Shown here: one piece after another, positions 26,532-35,555 of the stretch
Layout of the letters: every line of letters starts with the position of its first letter
Numbering within the stretch: position 1 is the first letter of the stretch
Source of the DNA: Ruminococcus sp. Zagget11
GTDB lineage: Bacteria > Bacillota > Clostridia > Oscillospirales > Ruminococcaceae
Length of the DNA: 64,000 nt
Assembly (NCBI GenBank): GCA_001941135.1
Contig: MSHL01000024.1
Coordinates: forward strand, 1 to 64,000
Direction of reading: 5' to 3'
Position numbers and translations under genes: made by a program
Notes under the pieces: generated by a model
Told to the model about the DNA's origin: nothing
Seen by the model: the letters and a program-made list of their open reading frames with translations, nothing else
Databases searched by the model: none

Positions 26532-27794
26532 ATGGGCATGACAATGACTCAGAAAATACTTGCCGCACACGCAGGTTTTGAAAAGGTTGAACCGGGACAG
26601 CTGCTCAGATGTAAGCTGGATGTGGTTCTGGGAAATGACGTAACCACGCCCGTGGCTATCAACGAGTTTGAAAAGGCAGGCTTTACAAAGGTATTCGATA
26701 AGGATAAAATTTCCATGGTAATGGATCATTTTACCCCCAACAAGGATATTAAGTCCGCCGCAAATACTCTCCAGTGCCGCACCTTTGCGGGTAAGTATGA
26801 TATTACCAACTATTATGATGTAGGCGATATGGGAATAGAACACGCATTGCTCCCCGAAAAGGGCATAGTTGCCAGCGGTGAGTGTATTATAGGTGCGGAC
26901 AGTCACACCTGTACATATGGCGCTCTCGGTGCATTCTCAACAGGTGTCGGATCAACGGATATGTGCGCGGGAATGGCTACGGGAGAGGCATGGTTTAAGG
27001 TGCCCTCCGCAATCAAGTTTAATCTCACCGGAAAGCTTGGAAAATGCGTAATGGGCAAGGACGTTATACTCCATATTATCGGTATGATAGGAGTTGACGG
27101 CGCTCTTTATAAATCTATGGAATTTTCAGGCGAGGGACTTTCCTCCCTTTCGATGGACGACAGGCTTTCTATGGCCAATATGGCAATCGAAGCAGGCGCA
27201 AAGAACGGAATTTTTGCCGTTGACGATGTGACTGTTGCATACCAAAAGGGCAGAGTAAACAGAGAGTACAAGATTTACGAGGCTGATCCCGATGCTGTGT
27301 ATGACGAGGTTTATAATATTGACCTTTCAGCCATTGAGCCTACCGTTTCTTTCCCTCATCTTCCCGAAAACACTAAGACAATAGGGGAGTGCGGCGACGT
27401 CGCAATCAACCAGTCCGTTATAGGTTCATGTACAAACGGCCGTCTTGAGGATATGGAAATGGCTGCTAAGATATTGGAGGGCAGGCATATAGCGCCCGGT
27501 GTAAGGTGCATTGTTATTCCCGCAACACAGGCGGTTTATCTTGAATCCATGCGCCGCGGATACCTTGAAACCTTTATCAAGGCAGGATGTGTAGTTTCCA
27601 CACCGACCTGCGGACCATGTCTTGGCGGTCATATGGGCATACTTGCCAAGGGCGAAAGAGCTGTTGCTACAACCAACCGTAACTTTGTGGGAAGAATGGG
27701 ACATCCCGAGTCGGAGGTATATCTTGCATCTCCCGCTGTGGCTGCGGCATCTGCCGTTGCAGGAAAGCTTGCCGACCCACGCAAGTTTATTTGA
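26532..27794 (+). CDS. leuC: 3-isopropylmalate dehydratase large subunit
   Basis: 420 residues, the short archaeal-type LeuC length. [4Fe-4S] ligands: [11 protein letters not shown] near 301 and [11 protein letters not shown] near 358-368; substrate-binding [22 protein letters not shown] near 120. It isomerises 2- to 3-isopropylmalate through isopropylmaleate. The ATG at 26532 begins MGMTMTQ; a second ATG at 26538 is possible, since the GGAG site is 13 bases before the first. Operon with leuD and leuB. Confidence 0.95.
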   Translation: MGMTMTQKILAAHAGFEKVEPGQLLRCKLDVVLGNDVTTPVAINEFEKAGFTKVFDKDKISMVMDHFTPNKDIKSAANTLQCRTFAGKYDITNYYDVGDMGIEHALLPEKGIVASGECIIGADSHTCTYGALGAFSTGVGSTDMCAGMATGEAWFKVPSAIKFNLTGKLGKCVMGKDVILHIIGMIGVDGALYKSMEFSGEGLSSLSMDDRLSMANMAIEAGAKNGIFAVDDVTVAYQKGRVNREYKIYEADPDAVYDEVYNIDLSAIEPTVSFPHLPENTKTIGECGDVAINQSVIGSCTNGRLEDMEMAAKILEGRHIAPGVRCIVIPATQAVYLESMRRGYLETFIKAGCVVSTPTCGPCLGGHMGILAKGERAVATTNRNFVGRMGHPESEVYLASPAVAAASAVAGKLADPRKFI

Positions 27795-27816
27795 TTGAAG
27801 AAAGGATCGGTGCTGC

Positions 27817-28305
27817 ATGAAGGTTTGCGGAACTGTACATAAATACGGCGATAATGTCGATACCGATGTTATCATTCCGGCAAGATATCTGAATACCTCC
27901 GACCACAAGGAGCTTGCTGCTCATTGTATGGAGGATATCGATATCGATTTCAGAAACAACGTAAAGGAGGGCGATATAATCGTTGCTGAACAGAATTTCG
28001 GCTGCGGTTCATCCAGAGAACACGCGCCTATAGCAATTAAGGCAAGCGGTGTTTCCTGCGTTATTGCATCAACCTTTGCAAGAATTTTTTATAGAAATGC
28101 GCTCAATATCGGACTTCCTATACTTGAATGTGATGAAGCTGCCAAGAGTATTGAAAAGGGCGATGAGGTTGAGGTGGATTTCGATACGGGAATTATCACC
28201 GATAAAACCAAGGGAATGACCTTTAAGGCACAGCCTTTCCCCGATTTTATCCTGGATATAATAAATGCGGGGGGACTGCTTAATTCCCTCAAGCAGAAGA
28301 TGTGA
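27817..28305 (+). CDS. leuD: 3-isopropylmalate dehydratase small subunit
   Basis: 162 residues, the short swivelling-domain form. Motifs: [17 protein letters not shown] near 10, the [15 protein letters not shown] loop near 58 that contacts the substrate, and [19 protein letters not shown] sequence near 88. It pairs with LeuC, which ends 22 bases upstream. AAAGGA lies before the ATG. The stop overlaps the ribosome site region of leuB. Confidence 0.95.
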   Translation: MKVCGTVHKYGDNVDTDVIIPARYLNTSDHKELAAHCMEDIDIDFRNNVKEGDIIVAEQNFGCGSSREHAPIAIKASGVSCVIASTFARIFYRNALNIGLPILECDEAAKSIEKGDEVEVDFDTGIITDKTKGMTFKAQPFPDFILDIINAGGLLNSLKQKM

Positions 28306-28316
28306 GGGATAGTAAA

Positions 28317-29414
28317 ATGAACAAGAATATTGCGGTTATCAAGGGAGACGGAATAGGTCCTGAAATTGTGACCGAGGCAATGAAGGTTCTCGACAAGGTT
28401 GCCAAAAAATTCGGTCATACCTTCAATTATGAACAGCTTCTTATGGGCGGCTGTTCCATAGATGCCAACGGTGTACCCTTGACAGATGAAACAATAGAAC
28501 GTGCAAAGGTAGCCGATGCTGTGCTTATGGGTTCTATAGGTGGAGATACCAATACATCCCCCTGGTATAAGCTTCCTCCCGATCTTCGCCCCGAAGCAGG
28601 ACTGCTTAAGCTGAGAAAATCACTGGGACTCTTTGCAAATCTGCGCCCATCCGTACTTTACCCGGAGCTTAGAGCGGCGTGCCCTCTCAGAGAGGATATA
28701 AGCGCAAAGGGCTTTGATATGGTTATAGTGCGTGAGCTTACGGGCGGTCTTTATTTCGGTAAAAGGCTTACGGAAACGGTAAACGGTGTTACAACTGCCG
28801 TTGATACTCTTTCCTATAACGAGAATGAAATAAGGCGCGCTGCCGTAAAGGCTTTTGAAATTGCCATGAAGCGCCGCAAAAAGGTCACCAGCGTTGACAA
28901 GGCAAATGTACTTGATTCCTCAAGACTTTGGCGTAAGGTAATAAATGAGGTTGCGGAAAAATATCCTGAGGTTACCTGCGAGCATATGCTGGTTGACAAC
29001 TGTGCAATGCAGCTTGTAAAGGATCCCGCACAGTTTGATGTAATGCTTACCGAGAATATGTTCGGCGATATACTTTCCGATGAGGCATCGATGATTACCG
29101 GTTCAATAGGTATGCTTGCAAGTGCCAGCCTTAACGAAACGAAGTTCGGTCTTTACGAGCCAAGCGGAGGTTCTGCGCCTGATATTGCGGGAAAGAACGT
29201 TGCAAATCCGATTGCAACTGTACTTTCGGCAGCCATGCTGCTTAAATATTCCTTTGATATGGATAAAGAGGCTGATGCCGTTGAAAAGGCTGTTTCCGAG
29301 GTTATTGCCGAGGGATACAGAACCGGCGATATTATGTCCGAGGGCTGCAAGCGAGTTTCGTGCAGTGAAATGGGCGATTTAATTGCAAATAAGATTTCAT
29401 GTCCTTTGTGTTGA
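28317..29414 (+). CDS. leuB: 3-isopropylmalate dehydrogenase
   Basis: 365 residues. Isocitrate/isopropylmalate dehydrogenase fold: IAVIKGDGIGPEIV at the start, LLKLRKSLGLFANLRP near 95, the RELTGGLYFGKR loop near 138, TENMFGDILSDEASMITGSIGML near 240 and YEPSGGSAPDIAGK near 275. It oxidises and decarboxylates 3-isopropylmalate with NAD. GAGGGA precedes the ATG at 28317. The serC promoter begins inside its stop codon region. Confidence 0.96.
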   Translation: MNKNIAVIKGDGIGPEIVTEAMKVLDKVAKKFGHTFNYEQLLMGGCSIDANGVPLTDETIERAKVADAVLMGSIGGDTNTSPWYKLPPDLRPEAGLLKLRKSLGLFANLRPSVLYPELRAACPLREDISAKGFDMVIVRELTGGLYFGKRLTETVNGVTTAVDTLSYNENEIRRAAVKAFEIAMKRRKKVTSVDKANVLDSSRLWRKVINEVAEKYPEVTCEHMLVDNCAMQLVKDPAQFDVMLTENMFGDILSDEASMITGSIGMLASASLNETKFGLYEPSGGSAPDIAGKNVANPIATVLSAAMLLKYSFDMDKEADAVEKAVSEVIAEGYRTGDIMSEGCKRVSCSEMGDLIANKISCPLC

Positions 29415-29439
29415 CATTTTGCGCACAAGGTGATATAAT
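29411..29439 (+). promoter_or_regulatory. Promoter of serC-serA
   Basis: TTGACA (29411-29416) and TATAAT (29434-29439), spacer 17. It overlaps the leuB stop codon. Confidence 0.8.
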
Positions 29440-29497
29440 AATATGCGGTGTCGTTTACAGTATTTTGCGGCACTGCTAAAGTATGGAGGTTTTTAAA

Positions 29498-30580
29498 ATG
29501 GGCAGAGTTTATAATTTCAGTGCGGGTCCTGCTGTACTTCCCGAGGAGGTTCTCAAGGAAGCAGCGGAGGAGATGTTGGACTATCAGGGAACAGGTATGT
29601 CGGTGATGGAGATGAGTCACCGTTCAAAGGCCTTTGACAGCATTATTAAGGATGCGGAAAAGGATATTCGTGAGCTTATGAATATCCCCGACAACTATAA
29701 GGTGCTTTTCCTTCAGGGCGGTGCATCTCAGCAGTTTGCCGCTGTTCCTATGAACCTTATGAAGAACGGCAAGGCAGCTTATATCGTTACAGGACAGTGG
29801 GCTAAGAAGGCTTACCAGGAGGCTCAGATGTATGGTGAGGCTGTTGCTGTAGCATCGTCAGCGGATAAGACATTCTCCTATATCCCCGATTGCTCCGATT
29901 TGGACATTCCCGATGATGCGGATTATGTATACATATGCGAAAACAACACAATTTACGGAACAAAGTTCAAGACTCTCCCCAACACCAAGGGTCATACCCT
30001 CGTTGCGGATGTTTCTTCCTGCTTCCTTTCAGAGCCTGTTGACGTTACTAAATACGGCGTAATTTACGGCGGCGTACAGAAGAATGTTGGTCCCGCAGGC
30101 GTGGTAATTGCCATTATCCGCGAGGATCTCATTACCGATGACGTTCTTCCCGGCACTCCCACAATGCTGAAGTGGAAAACTCAGGCAGATGCAGACAGCC
30201 TTTACAATACACCTCCATGCTACGGAATTTATATCTGCGGCAAGGTCTTCAAGTGGATAAAGAAGATGGGCGGACTTGAGGCTATGAAAGCCCATAACGA
30301 AAAGAAAGCCAAGATCCTTTATGACTACCTGGACGAAAGCAAGCTGTTCAAGGGTACTGTAGAGCCTAAGGACAGATCTCTTATGAACGTGCCCTTTGTT
30401 ACGGGAAATGATGAGCTTGACAAGAAGTTTGTGGCAGAGGCAAAGGCTGCGGGATTTGAGAACCTCAAGGGACACAGAACTGTCGGCGGTATGAGAGCAT
30501 CTATCTACAATGCTATGCCTATTGAGGGCGTAGAAAAGCTTGTCGAGTTTATGAAGAAATTTGAGGCTGAAAACAGCTGA
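29498..30580 (+). CDS. serC: Phosphoserine aminotransferase
   Basis: 360 residues. Class V PLP enzyme: VYNFSAGPAVLPEEVL at the N-terminus, QGGASQQFAAVPMNL near 72, the PLP Lys in YGGVQKNVGPAG near 191-202, and GHRTVGGMRASIYNAMP near 325, which is a SerC signature. It converts 3-phosphohydroxypyruvate to phosphoserine with glutamate. The ATG at 29498 follows GGAGG; an upstream ATG at 29483 has no site. Confidence 0.96.
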   Translation: MGRVYNFSAGPAVLPEEVLKEAAEEMLDYQGTGMSVMEMSHRSKAFDSIIKDAEKDIRELMNIPDNYKVLFLQGGASQQFAAVPMNLMKNGKAAYIVTGQWAKKAYQEAQMYGEAVAVASSADKTFSYIPDCSDLDIPDDADYVYICENNTIYGTKFKTLPNTKGHTLVADVSSCFLSEPVDVTKYGVIYGGVQKNVGPAGVVIAIIREDLITDDVLPGTPTMLKWKTQADADSLYNTPPCYGIYICGKVFKWIKKMGGLEAMKAHNEKKAKILYDYLDESKLFKGTVEPKDRSLMNVPFVTGNDELDKKFVAEAKAAGFENLKGHRTVGGMRASIYNAMPIEGVEKLVEFMKKFEAENS

Positions 30581-30604
30581 TTGTGAAAGGAGAAGGTGAG
30601 TTCG

Positions 30605-31771
30605 ATGTCACAGTACAGTATACTTACCCTTAATAAAATAGCATCCTGCGGAACGGATATCTTCGATAAAGCCGTTTACAATGTAGACGACAGTGCTGAA
30701 AATCCCACTGCAATAATGGTTCGTTCGGCGAAGATGCATGATATGGAATTTGGAAGTAATCTTCTTGCCATTGCAAGAGCGGGTGCAGGTACAAACAATA
30801 TTCCCGTTGACAGATGTGCAGAGGAGGGCATTGTCGTATTCAATACCCCCGGCGCAAATTCCAATGCGGTAAAGGAGCTTGCTATCTGCGCATTGCTTCT
30901 TTCCTCAAGAAAGATTACCGAGGCTGCCGCTTGGGCTGCATCACTCAAGGGTACTCCCGATGCGCCTAAGACTGTAGAGGGCGGCAAAGCTAAATTTGCG
31001 GGACCTGAGATCTATGGCAAGACATTAGGTATTATAGGTCTTGGTGCTATCGGCGGAAAAATCGCAAATTCTGCGGTTGATTTGGGCATGAAGGTTATCG
31101 GATATGACCCCTACCTTTCTGTAAACGCCGCACTCCACCTTAATCCTGCCGTTTCTATCACTAATGACATTAATGATATTTATAAGGTATCGGATTATAT
31201 TTCCATTCATGTTCCTTATACTCCCGATACCAAGAATACCATTGACAGCGAGCAGATTGCAATGATGAAGGACAGCGTTCGTCTTATCAACCTTGCAAGA
31301 GGCGAGCTTATTAACAGCGAGGCAGTTGTCAAGGCTATTGACGAAGGAAAGGTTGCCAAGTATGTAACCGACTTTGCCGATGATGTTGTTCTGGGCAGAG
31401 AGAATGTTATTGTACTTCCTCATCTCGGCGCAAGCACCCCCGAATCGGAGGATAACTGCGCTGTTATGGCTGCACAGGAGCTTATTGACTTTATTGAAAA
31501 CGGCAATATCAAGAACTCGGTTAATTATCCCAATGCGGAGATGAATGCTGCCGGAACAAAGATATGTGTTATGCATAAGAATGTGCCTGCGGTAATTTCC
31601 GAAATAACAACCATTCTCGGCGAAGCGGGAATAAATATAGACAATATGCTTAACAAGTCCAAGAAGGATTATGCATATACTATGATTGACGCAGCCGGAA
31701 ATGTTTCGGATGATATTGCTGCAAAGCTTTCAGCTGCTGAAAATGTTATCAGAGTAAGGGTTATCGGCTAA
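30605..31771 (+). CDS. serA: 3-phosphoglycerate dehydrogenase
   Basis: 388 residues. D-2-hydroxyacid dehydrogenase: NAD site TLGIIGLGAIGGKIANSAVDLGMKVIGYDPY near 140, INLARGELINSEAV near 228 and the HLGASTPESEDNCA loop near 276. A C-terminal ACT domain begins near 318 (ICVMHKNVPAVISEITTILGEAGINIDNML), so serine feedback is likely. It catalyses the first step of serine synthesis and lies 24 bases behind serC. The ATG at 30605 is chosen over a GTG at 30596 because AGAAGG is eight bases before it. Confidence 0.94.
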   Translation: MSQYSILTLNKIASCGTDIFDKAVYNVDDSAENPTAIMVRSAKMHDMEFGSNLLAIARAGAGTNNIPVDRCAEEGIVVFNTPGANSNAVKELAICALLLSSRKITEAAAWAASLKGTPDAPKTVEGGKAKFAGPEIYGKTLGIIGLGAIGGKIANSAVDLGMKVIGYDPYLSVNAALHLNPAVSITNDINDIYKVSDYISIHVPYTPDTKNTIDSEQIAMMKDSVRLINLARGELINSEAVVKAIDEGKVAKYVTDFADDVVLGRENVIVLPHLGASTPESEDNCAVMAAQELIDFIENGNIKNSVNYPNAEMNAAGTKICVMHKNVPAVISEITTILGEAGINIDNMLNKSKKDYAYTMIDAAGNVSDDIAAKLSAAENVIRVRVIG

Positions 31772-31793
31772 AATAATATCACGGAAATCAAAT

Positions 31794-31827
31794 GCCGCAT
31801 GGCGCATATGCATTTGCGTCATGCGGC
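31794..31827. terminator. Long hairpin between convergent serA and SLOG genes
   Basis: GCCGCATG (31794-31801) pairs with CATGCGGC (31820-31827) and the interior continues to pair (GCGCA with TGCGT). No clear T-run on either strand. A two-way terminator or transcript stabiliser is the likely role. Confidence 0.55.
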
Positions 31828-31836
31828 GATGTGCCG

Positions 31837-32382
31837 TTAAAAGGTAAGCTGTTCCGGTATGTCATTGCTTCCGTCAGCTAAATCGTAAAAGGTTTTCTTA
31901 AGGTCGATAATATCTGTGGAAAGTCCTCTTTTTTTTGCATAGGCTATAGTCTGTCCCGTGCCGCTGTTGTAATCCTCCACAATAGCTATAATGTGTGAGG
32001 AGTGTTCCACCATGTACTTATTTCTGGCGGAATAACAGCCGCCGTAATAGCTTTCTGAGATTATGATGGTGTCTGCCGCCTTCTTTTGTATTTCTTCAAA
32101 TAATTCGGCGTCCTCACCCTTATATGATTTTCCTATATCCCTGAACGGATATACGGCTACTACCTCGACGGGAAATCTATCGGTAAGCTCAAATACTGTC
32201 TTTGCTGCCCATAAATCCGTTCCCCGCTGCATTCCTGTAAAAAATGTGGTATATCCTCGAACGGCGGCATCAAATGCAGCGTTTCTGAGCATTTGCTTTA
32301 TTAAGTTCAGCTTATATGAATCCGATGAGAGCTTTTCGGGGCGATGCCCGGTAAAACAAGCTGTTTTTTCGATGACTGACAT
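31837..32382 (-). CDS. SLOG-family nucleotide-binding protein (DUF1273/YpsA-like)
   Basis: 181 residues. Rossmann-like SLOG fold: TACFTGHRPEKLSS at the N-terminus, GYTTFFTGMQRGTDLWAAKTVFEL near 43-66, VEVVAVYPFRD, and a late ARNKYMVEHSSHIIAIVEDYNSGTGQTIAYAKKRG block. SLOG proteins bind nucleotides or nucleotide-derived ligands; YpsA acts with GpsB in Firmicute division and stress. Its partner here is not evident. The gene converges on serA and diverges from alr. Confidence 0.86.
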   Translation of the reverse strand: MSVIEKTACFTGHRPEKLSSDSYKLNLIKQMLRNAAFDAAVRGYTTFFTGMQRGTDLWAAKTVFELTDRFPVEVVAVYPFRDIGKSYKGEDAELFEEIQKKAADTIIISESYYGGCYSARNKYMVEHSSHIIAIVEDYNSGTGQTIAYAKKRGLSTDIIDLKKTFYDLADGSNDIPEQLTF

Positions 32383-32526
32383 TTATGGTATTACCTTTCT
32401 TGAAAAAAATGTTGCTGTATAAGACAATTATAGCACCTATTTACGAATAAATCAAGTAAAACAGAAAATTTGTTCGATATGTGACATTTTTGTCCCAAAT
32501 CTATTTTTATATAAGGGGAATAGGCG

Positions 32527-33696
32527 ATGAAAAAGCTTCTCAGCCGCGCATGGGCTGAAATTCATCTTGACCGTTTGAAAAACAACCTTGATGAGCTAAA
32601 AAGGATAAACGATAATTCGCAAACGGAGATAATGTGTGTTGTAAAGGCTGATGCTTACGGTCACGGTGATAAGCATATTGCTCCATTTCTCGAAAGCCAA
32701 GGAATAAAGTATTTTGCCGTTTCCAATATCATTGAGGCGCAAACCCTGCGCAAATGCGGAATAAAGAGTGATATTCTTATTCTCGGTCACACTCCCCCCG
32801 ATTATGCCGGGGAGCTTGCAAAATATGATATAATCCAGGCAATCGTGGGAGAGGAGTATGCGGCTAAGCTCTCCGAAGAGGCTAAAAAATGCGGGTGTAT
32901 TGTCCGTACCCATGCCGCTGTGGATACGGGTATGGGACGTATAGGAGTATCGGCGGATGATGCACAGGCTTGTGCGAATGCTCTTGCAAGGATGTACAGA
33001 CTTGAGGGCATAGCCTTGGAGGGTATGTTTACCCATTTTGCCGTTGCGGACAGTACGGATGACCATAACATTGCGTATACCGAGAGTCAGAAGTCAAAAT
33101 TCTTTTCGGCTTATGATTGTCTTTGGGAAATGGGTATTACCCTTAAACACAGGCATTGCCTTAACAGTGCCGGCGGTGTGCTGCACTATGACAGCCGCAG
33201 TACACTGGTGCGCTATGGAATTTTGCTCTATGGTCTTATGCCCGATAATTCTCTTGATCTGCCTGTTAGCCTTATGCCCGTTATGGATTTAAAGGCTGCG
33301 GTTTCCTATGTGAAAACCCTTGACAAGGGCGACTTTGTGGGCTATGGAAGAACCTATTGTGCCGATAGAAAAATAACGGCCGCTACAATACCCATAGGCT
33401 ATGCCGACGGCTATGCAAGGGCGCTGTCAAACAATGGTTATGTATTGATAAACGGCTGTAAAGCACCGATTATCGGTCGTGTCTGCATGGATCAGATTGT
33501 GGTGGATACAAGCGGTATACCCGATGTTTGCGAGGGGACTGTCGTTACCTTGATAGGAAAAGACGGAAACGAAGCTATAACTGCGGATATGCTTGCACAG
33601 CTTTACGGAACAATAGGCTATGAGGTTGTATGCGGCATTTCAAAGCGCGTTCCCAGAATTTACTACGGCGCTGACGGAGTTATTATTCCCGAATAA
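32527..33696 (+). CDS. alr: Alanine racemase
   Basis: 389 residues. PLP Lys40 in VVKADAYGHG, and the second catalytic Tyr in the VGYGRTYCADRKI-TIPIGYADGY region near 270-300. The beta-domain ends in GRVCMDQIVVDTS and VVTLIGKDG. It makes D-alanine for peptidoglycan. AGGGG lies 10 bases before the ATG. It is monocistronic, with a terminator behind it. Confidence 0.95.
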   Translation: MKKLLSRAWAEIHLDRLKNNLDELKRINDNSQTEIMCVVKADAYGHGDKHIAPFLESQGIKYFAVSNIIEAQTLRKCGIKSDILILGHTPPDYAGELAKYDIIQAIVGEEYAAKLSEEAKKCGCIVRTHAAVDTGMGRIGVSADDAQACANALARMYRLEGIALEGMFTHFAVADSTDDHNIAYTESQKSKFFSAYDCLWEMGITLKHRHCLNSAGGVLHYDSRSTLVRYGILLYGLMPDNSLDLPVSLMPVMDLKAAVSYVKTLDKGDFVGYGRTYCADRKITAATIPIGYADGYARALSNNGYVLINGCKAPIIGRVCMDQIVVDTSGIPDVCEGTVVTLIGKDGNEAITADMLAQLYGTIGYEVVCGISKRVPRIYYGADGVIIPE

Positions 33697-33705
33697 TCGA
33701 TATGA

Positions 33706-33747
33706 GCTTCCGATTTGACAGAGAAATTCTGCAAACGGAAGTTTTTT
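33706..33747 (+). terminator. Terminator after alr
   Basis: CTTCCG (33707-33712) pairs with CGGAAG (33736-33741), extended by TTT/AAA pairing, and is followed by six T. Confidence 0.8.
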
Positions 33748-33767
33748 CATTTTTTCTTTAAAAATGC

Positions 33768-33796
33768 TTGACTATAATGCCAAGCTATGATAAAAT
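33768..33796 (+). promoter_or_regulatory. Promoter of the S41-GH59-MATE group
   Basis: TTGACT (33768-33773) and TAAAAT (33791-33796), spacer 17, 52 bases before the ATG. Confidence 0.6.
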
Positions 33797-33847
33797 GTAT
33801 AGGATTAAAATCGGTTTTTGTGTACATATACATAAAAGGAGAATAAA

Positions 33848-35539
33848 ATGAATAAGATTCGTTCTGTCCTGCGAGTAATATTTGTGGTTATAATCATATT
33901 CCTGATACAATTTATATTTCTGCCCTATAGAAATATATATCTTGGTGATTTAATTCAGAGAGTCACATATGATGACGGCTACGAGGTTTCCGAGCTTTCA
34001 AAGGAGCAGATGAAAACCGATCTCGACTATATGCTTGATTGCATAACGAGTACTACATATTACAGTGATGATATGCGGGAGGTTTTCGGATATACCGTTG
34101 AGGACAAGCGGGAGCATTACTATGATTTGCTTGACGAATGTGAAAATAACGGAGATTTCTATATTCTTCTTTCCCTCATACTCAGTGAGTGCGGTTCACC
34201 CCATGCGGGTATGACCTATTGTAACGCATCATCTTATACAGGTGCAAATACTTTTAATGCGGATATACTTAATCTTATGCCGAATAACGGCGGTATAGGC
34301 GACGGCTGGTATAATTATCTTAGCGAATATGCTTCTGAATATTACAAACGTTATTACGAGAGTGATCTATCGCCCGTTTATGTTTTTTGCCATTACGGCA
34401 GCGATTATGTCAGTACGATACAACAGGGTCTGGATTATTGCTGTATAATAGAAATTAACGGCAGCTCTCCCGATGAATTTATAAACTCGCATGATTTCAC
34501 TTTCCTTATGCAATATGATTTTATAGAAAACAGCCTTTTCAGAAATTACCTATATTTTCTTAGAAATCCCGCATCGGAAAGCTCCGAGGAGGTTGAAATT
34601 ACTGTGAAATACACTGACGGTACTTTGGAAACAATAACCTGCTACTATGATTTTTGGGAAACGGAGAGATACGTTTTAGCCGAGCAATATATTGGTGAGG
34701 TAGGCTATGGATTTGATGTGAATGAGGGCACGGAGGCGATTTCCGAGGATGAATATATTATAGAATATGAGGAGGAAACCGATACCGTATATATAAAGCT
34801 GCCGTCCTTTGAATATATTGACGGTGAAACGCTTAAGGAGAGCATTTCCGAGTACGCCGACTCCGATAATATTATAATGGACGTTCGTGAAAATCCCGGA
34901 GGATATGTGGGATTTTGGGAAAATTACGTTTATCCTGCCCTTTACGTAGCGCCCTTGGAGAACACATGCAACTCATATATTGAAATCGGTGATTTCTACA
35001 TGAACATTTTCTATGGCTTTAGGGTAACCTGCTCAGATTATGACAGCATAGAAACTTTGAAAGCCTCTCAGCTTCCCATAAGCGTGAACAGCAGCAATAA
35101 ATGGTATCATTTAACCCAAACTCAAGAGGCAATCGGCGAATATACGGGATTAAATCACGACAGAGATATAGCAATTCTTACGGACAGCATTACCTGTTCC
35201 TGTGCCGATGATTTTGTAAATTATTTTAAGACAAGTAATCTTGCCACAATCTACGGGACAAATACATGCGGTGAGGGGACATCAATTACATTTGCGCAGT
35301 GGCGCTTGCCCGAAAGCAAGCTTATATTCAGCTGCGGCTATGGTATAATTCTGAACGATGAGGGTAAATCATCAAGCATATACGGAACCTCTCCCGATGT
35401 ATATGTTCCTGTAGACATTGATTTATTTCAACAGAGCAGGGTAAGCAGGGATAATGGCTTGTCCCTGTACTCAATAGAAAGCATGAGCCAATATGACAGC
35501 GTATTTATAAAAGCCTATAATGATATAGTAAATGAGTAA
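33848..35539 (+). CDS. Membrane-anchored S41-family peptidase-like protein
   Basis: 563 residues. One N-terminal membrane segment at about 8-28 (VIFVVIIIFLIQFIFLPY) and an acidic, Tyr-rich extracellular body. The C-terminal third has the S41 core: NIIMDVRENPGG near 340, IAILTDSITCSCADDFVNYF near 443 with the candidate catalytic Ser, YGTNTCGEGTS near 470, and a YGTSPDVYVPVDID tail. No PDZ domain is evident. Its general base is not the Lys of Prc/CtpB, as is common in this non-Ctp branch. It lies 16 bases before the GH59 gene; a substrate link is unknown. Confidence 0.75.
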   Translation: MNKIRSVLRVIFVVIIIFLIQFIFLPYRNIYLGDLIQRVTYDDGYEVSELSKEQMKTDLDYMLDCITSTTYYSDDMREVFGYTVEDKREHYYDLLDECENNGDFYILLSLILSECGSPHAGMTYCNASSYTGANTFNADILNLMPNNGGIGDGWYNYLSEYASEYYKRYYESDLSPVYVFCHYGSDYVSTIQQGLDYCCIIEINGSSPDEFINSHDFTFLMQYDFIENSLFRNYLYFLRNPASESSEEVEITVKYTDGTLETITCYYDFWETERYVLAEQYIGEVGYGFDVNEGTEAISEDEYIIEYEEETDTVYIKLPSFEYIDGETLKESISEYADSDNIIMDVRENPGGYVGFWENYVYPALYVAPLENTCNSYIEIGDFYMNIFYGFRVTCSDYDSIETLKASQLPISVNSSNKWYHLTQTQEAIGEYTGLNHDRDIAILTDSITCSCADDFVNYFKTSNLATIYGTNTCGEGTSITFAQWRLPESKLIFSCGYGIILNDEGKSSSIYGTSPDVYVPVDIDLFQQSRVSRDNGLSLYSIESMSQYDSVFIKAYNDIVNE

Positions 35540-35555
35540 AGTGAGGGTAAACGCT

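Noticed and set aside
31794..31827. Long inverted repeat as a mobile-element end or CRISPR repeat
   Set aside because: It occurs once, between convergent genes, with no spacers and no transposase nearby.
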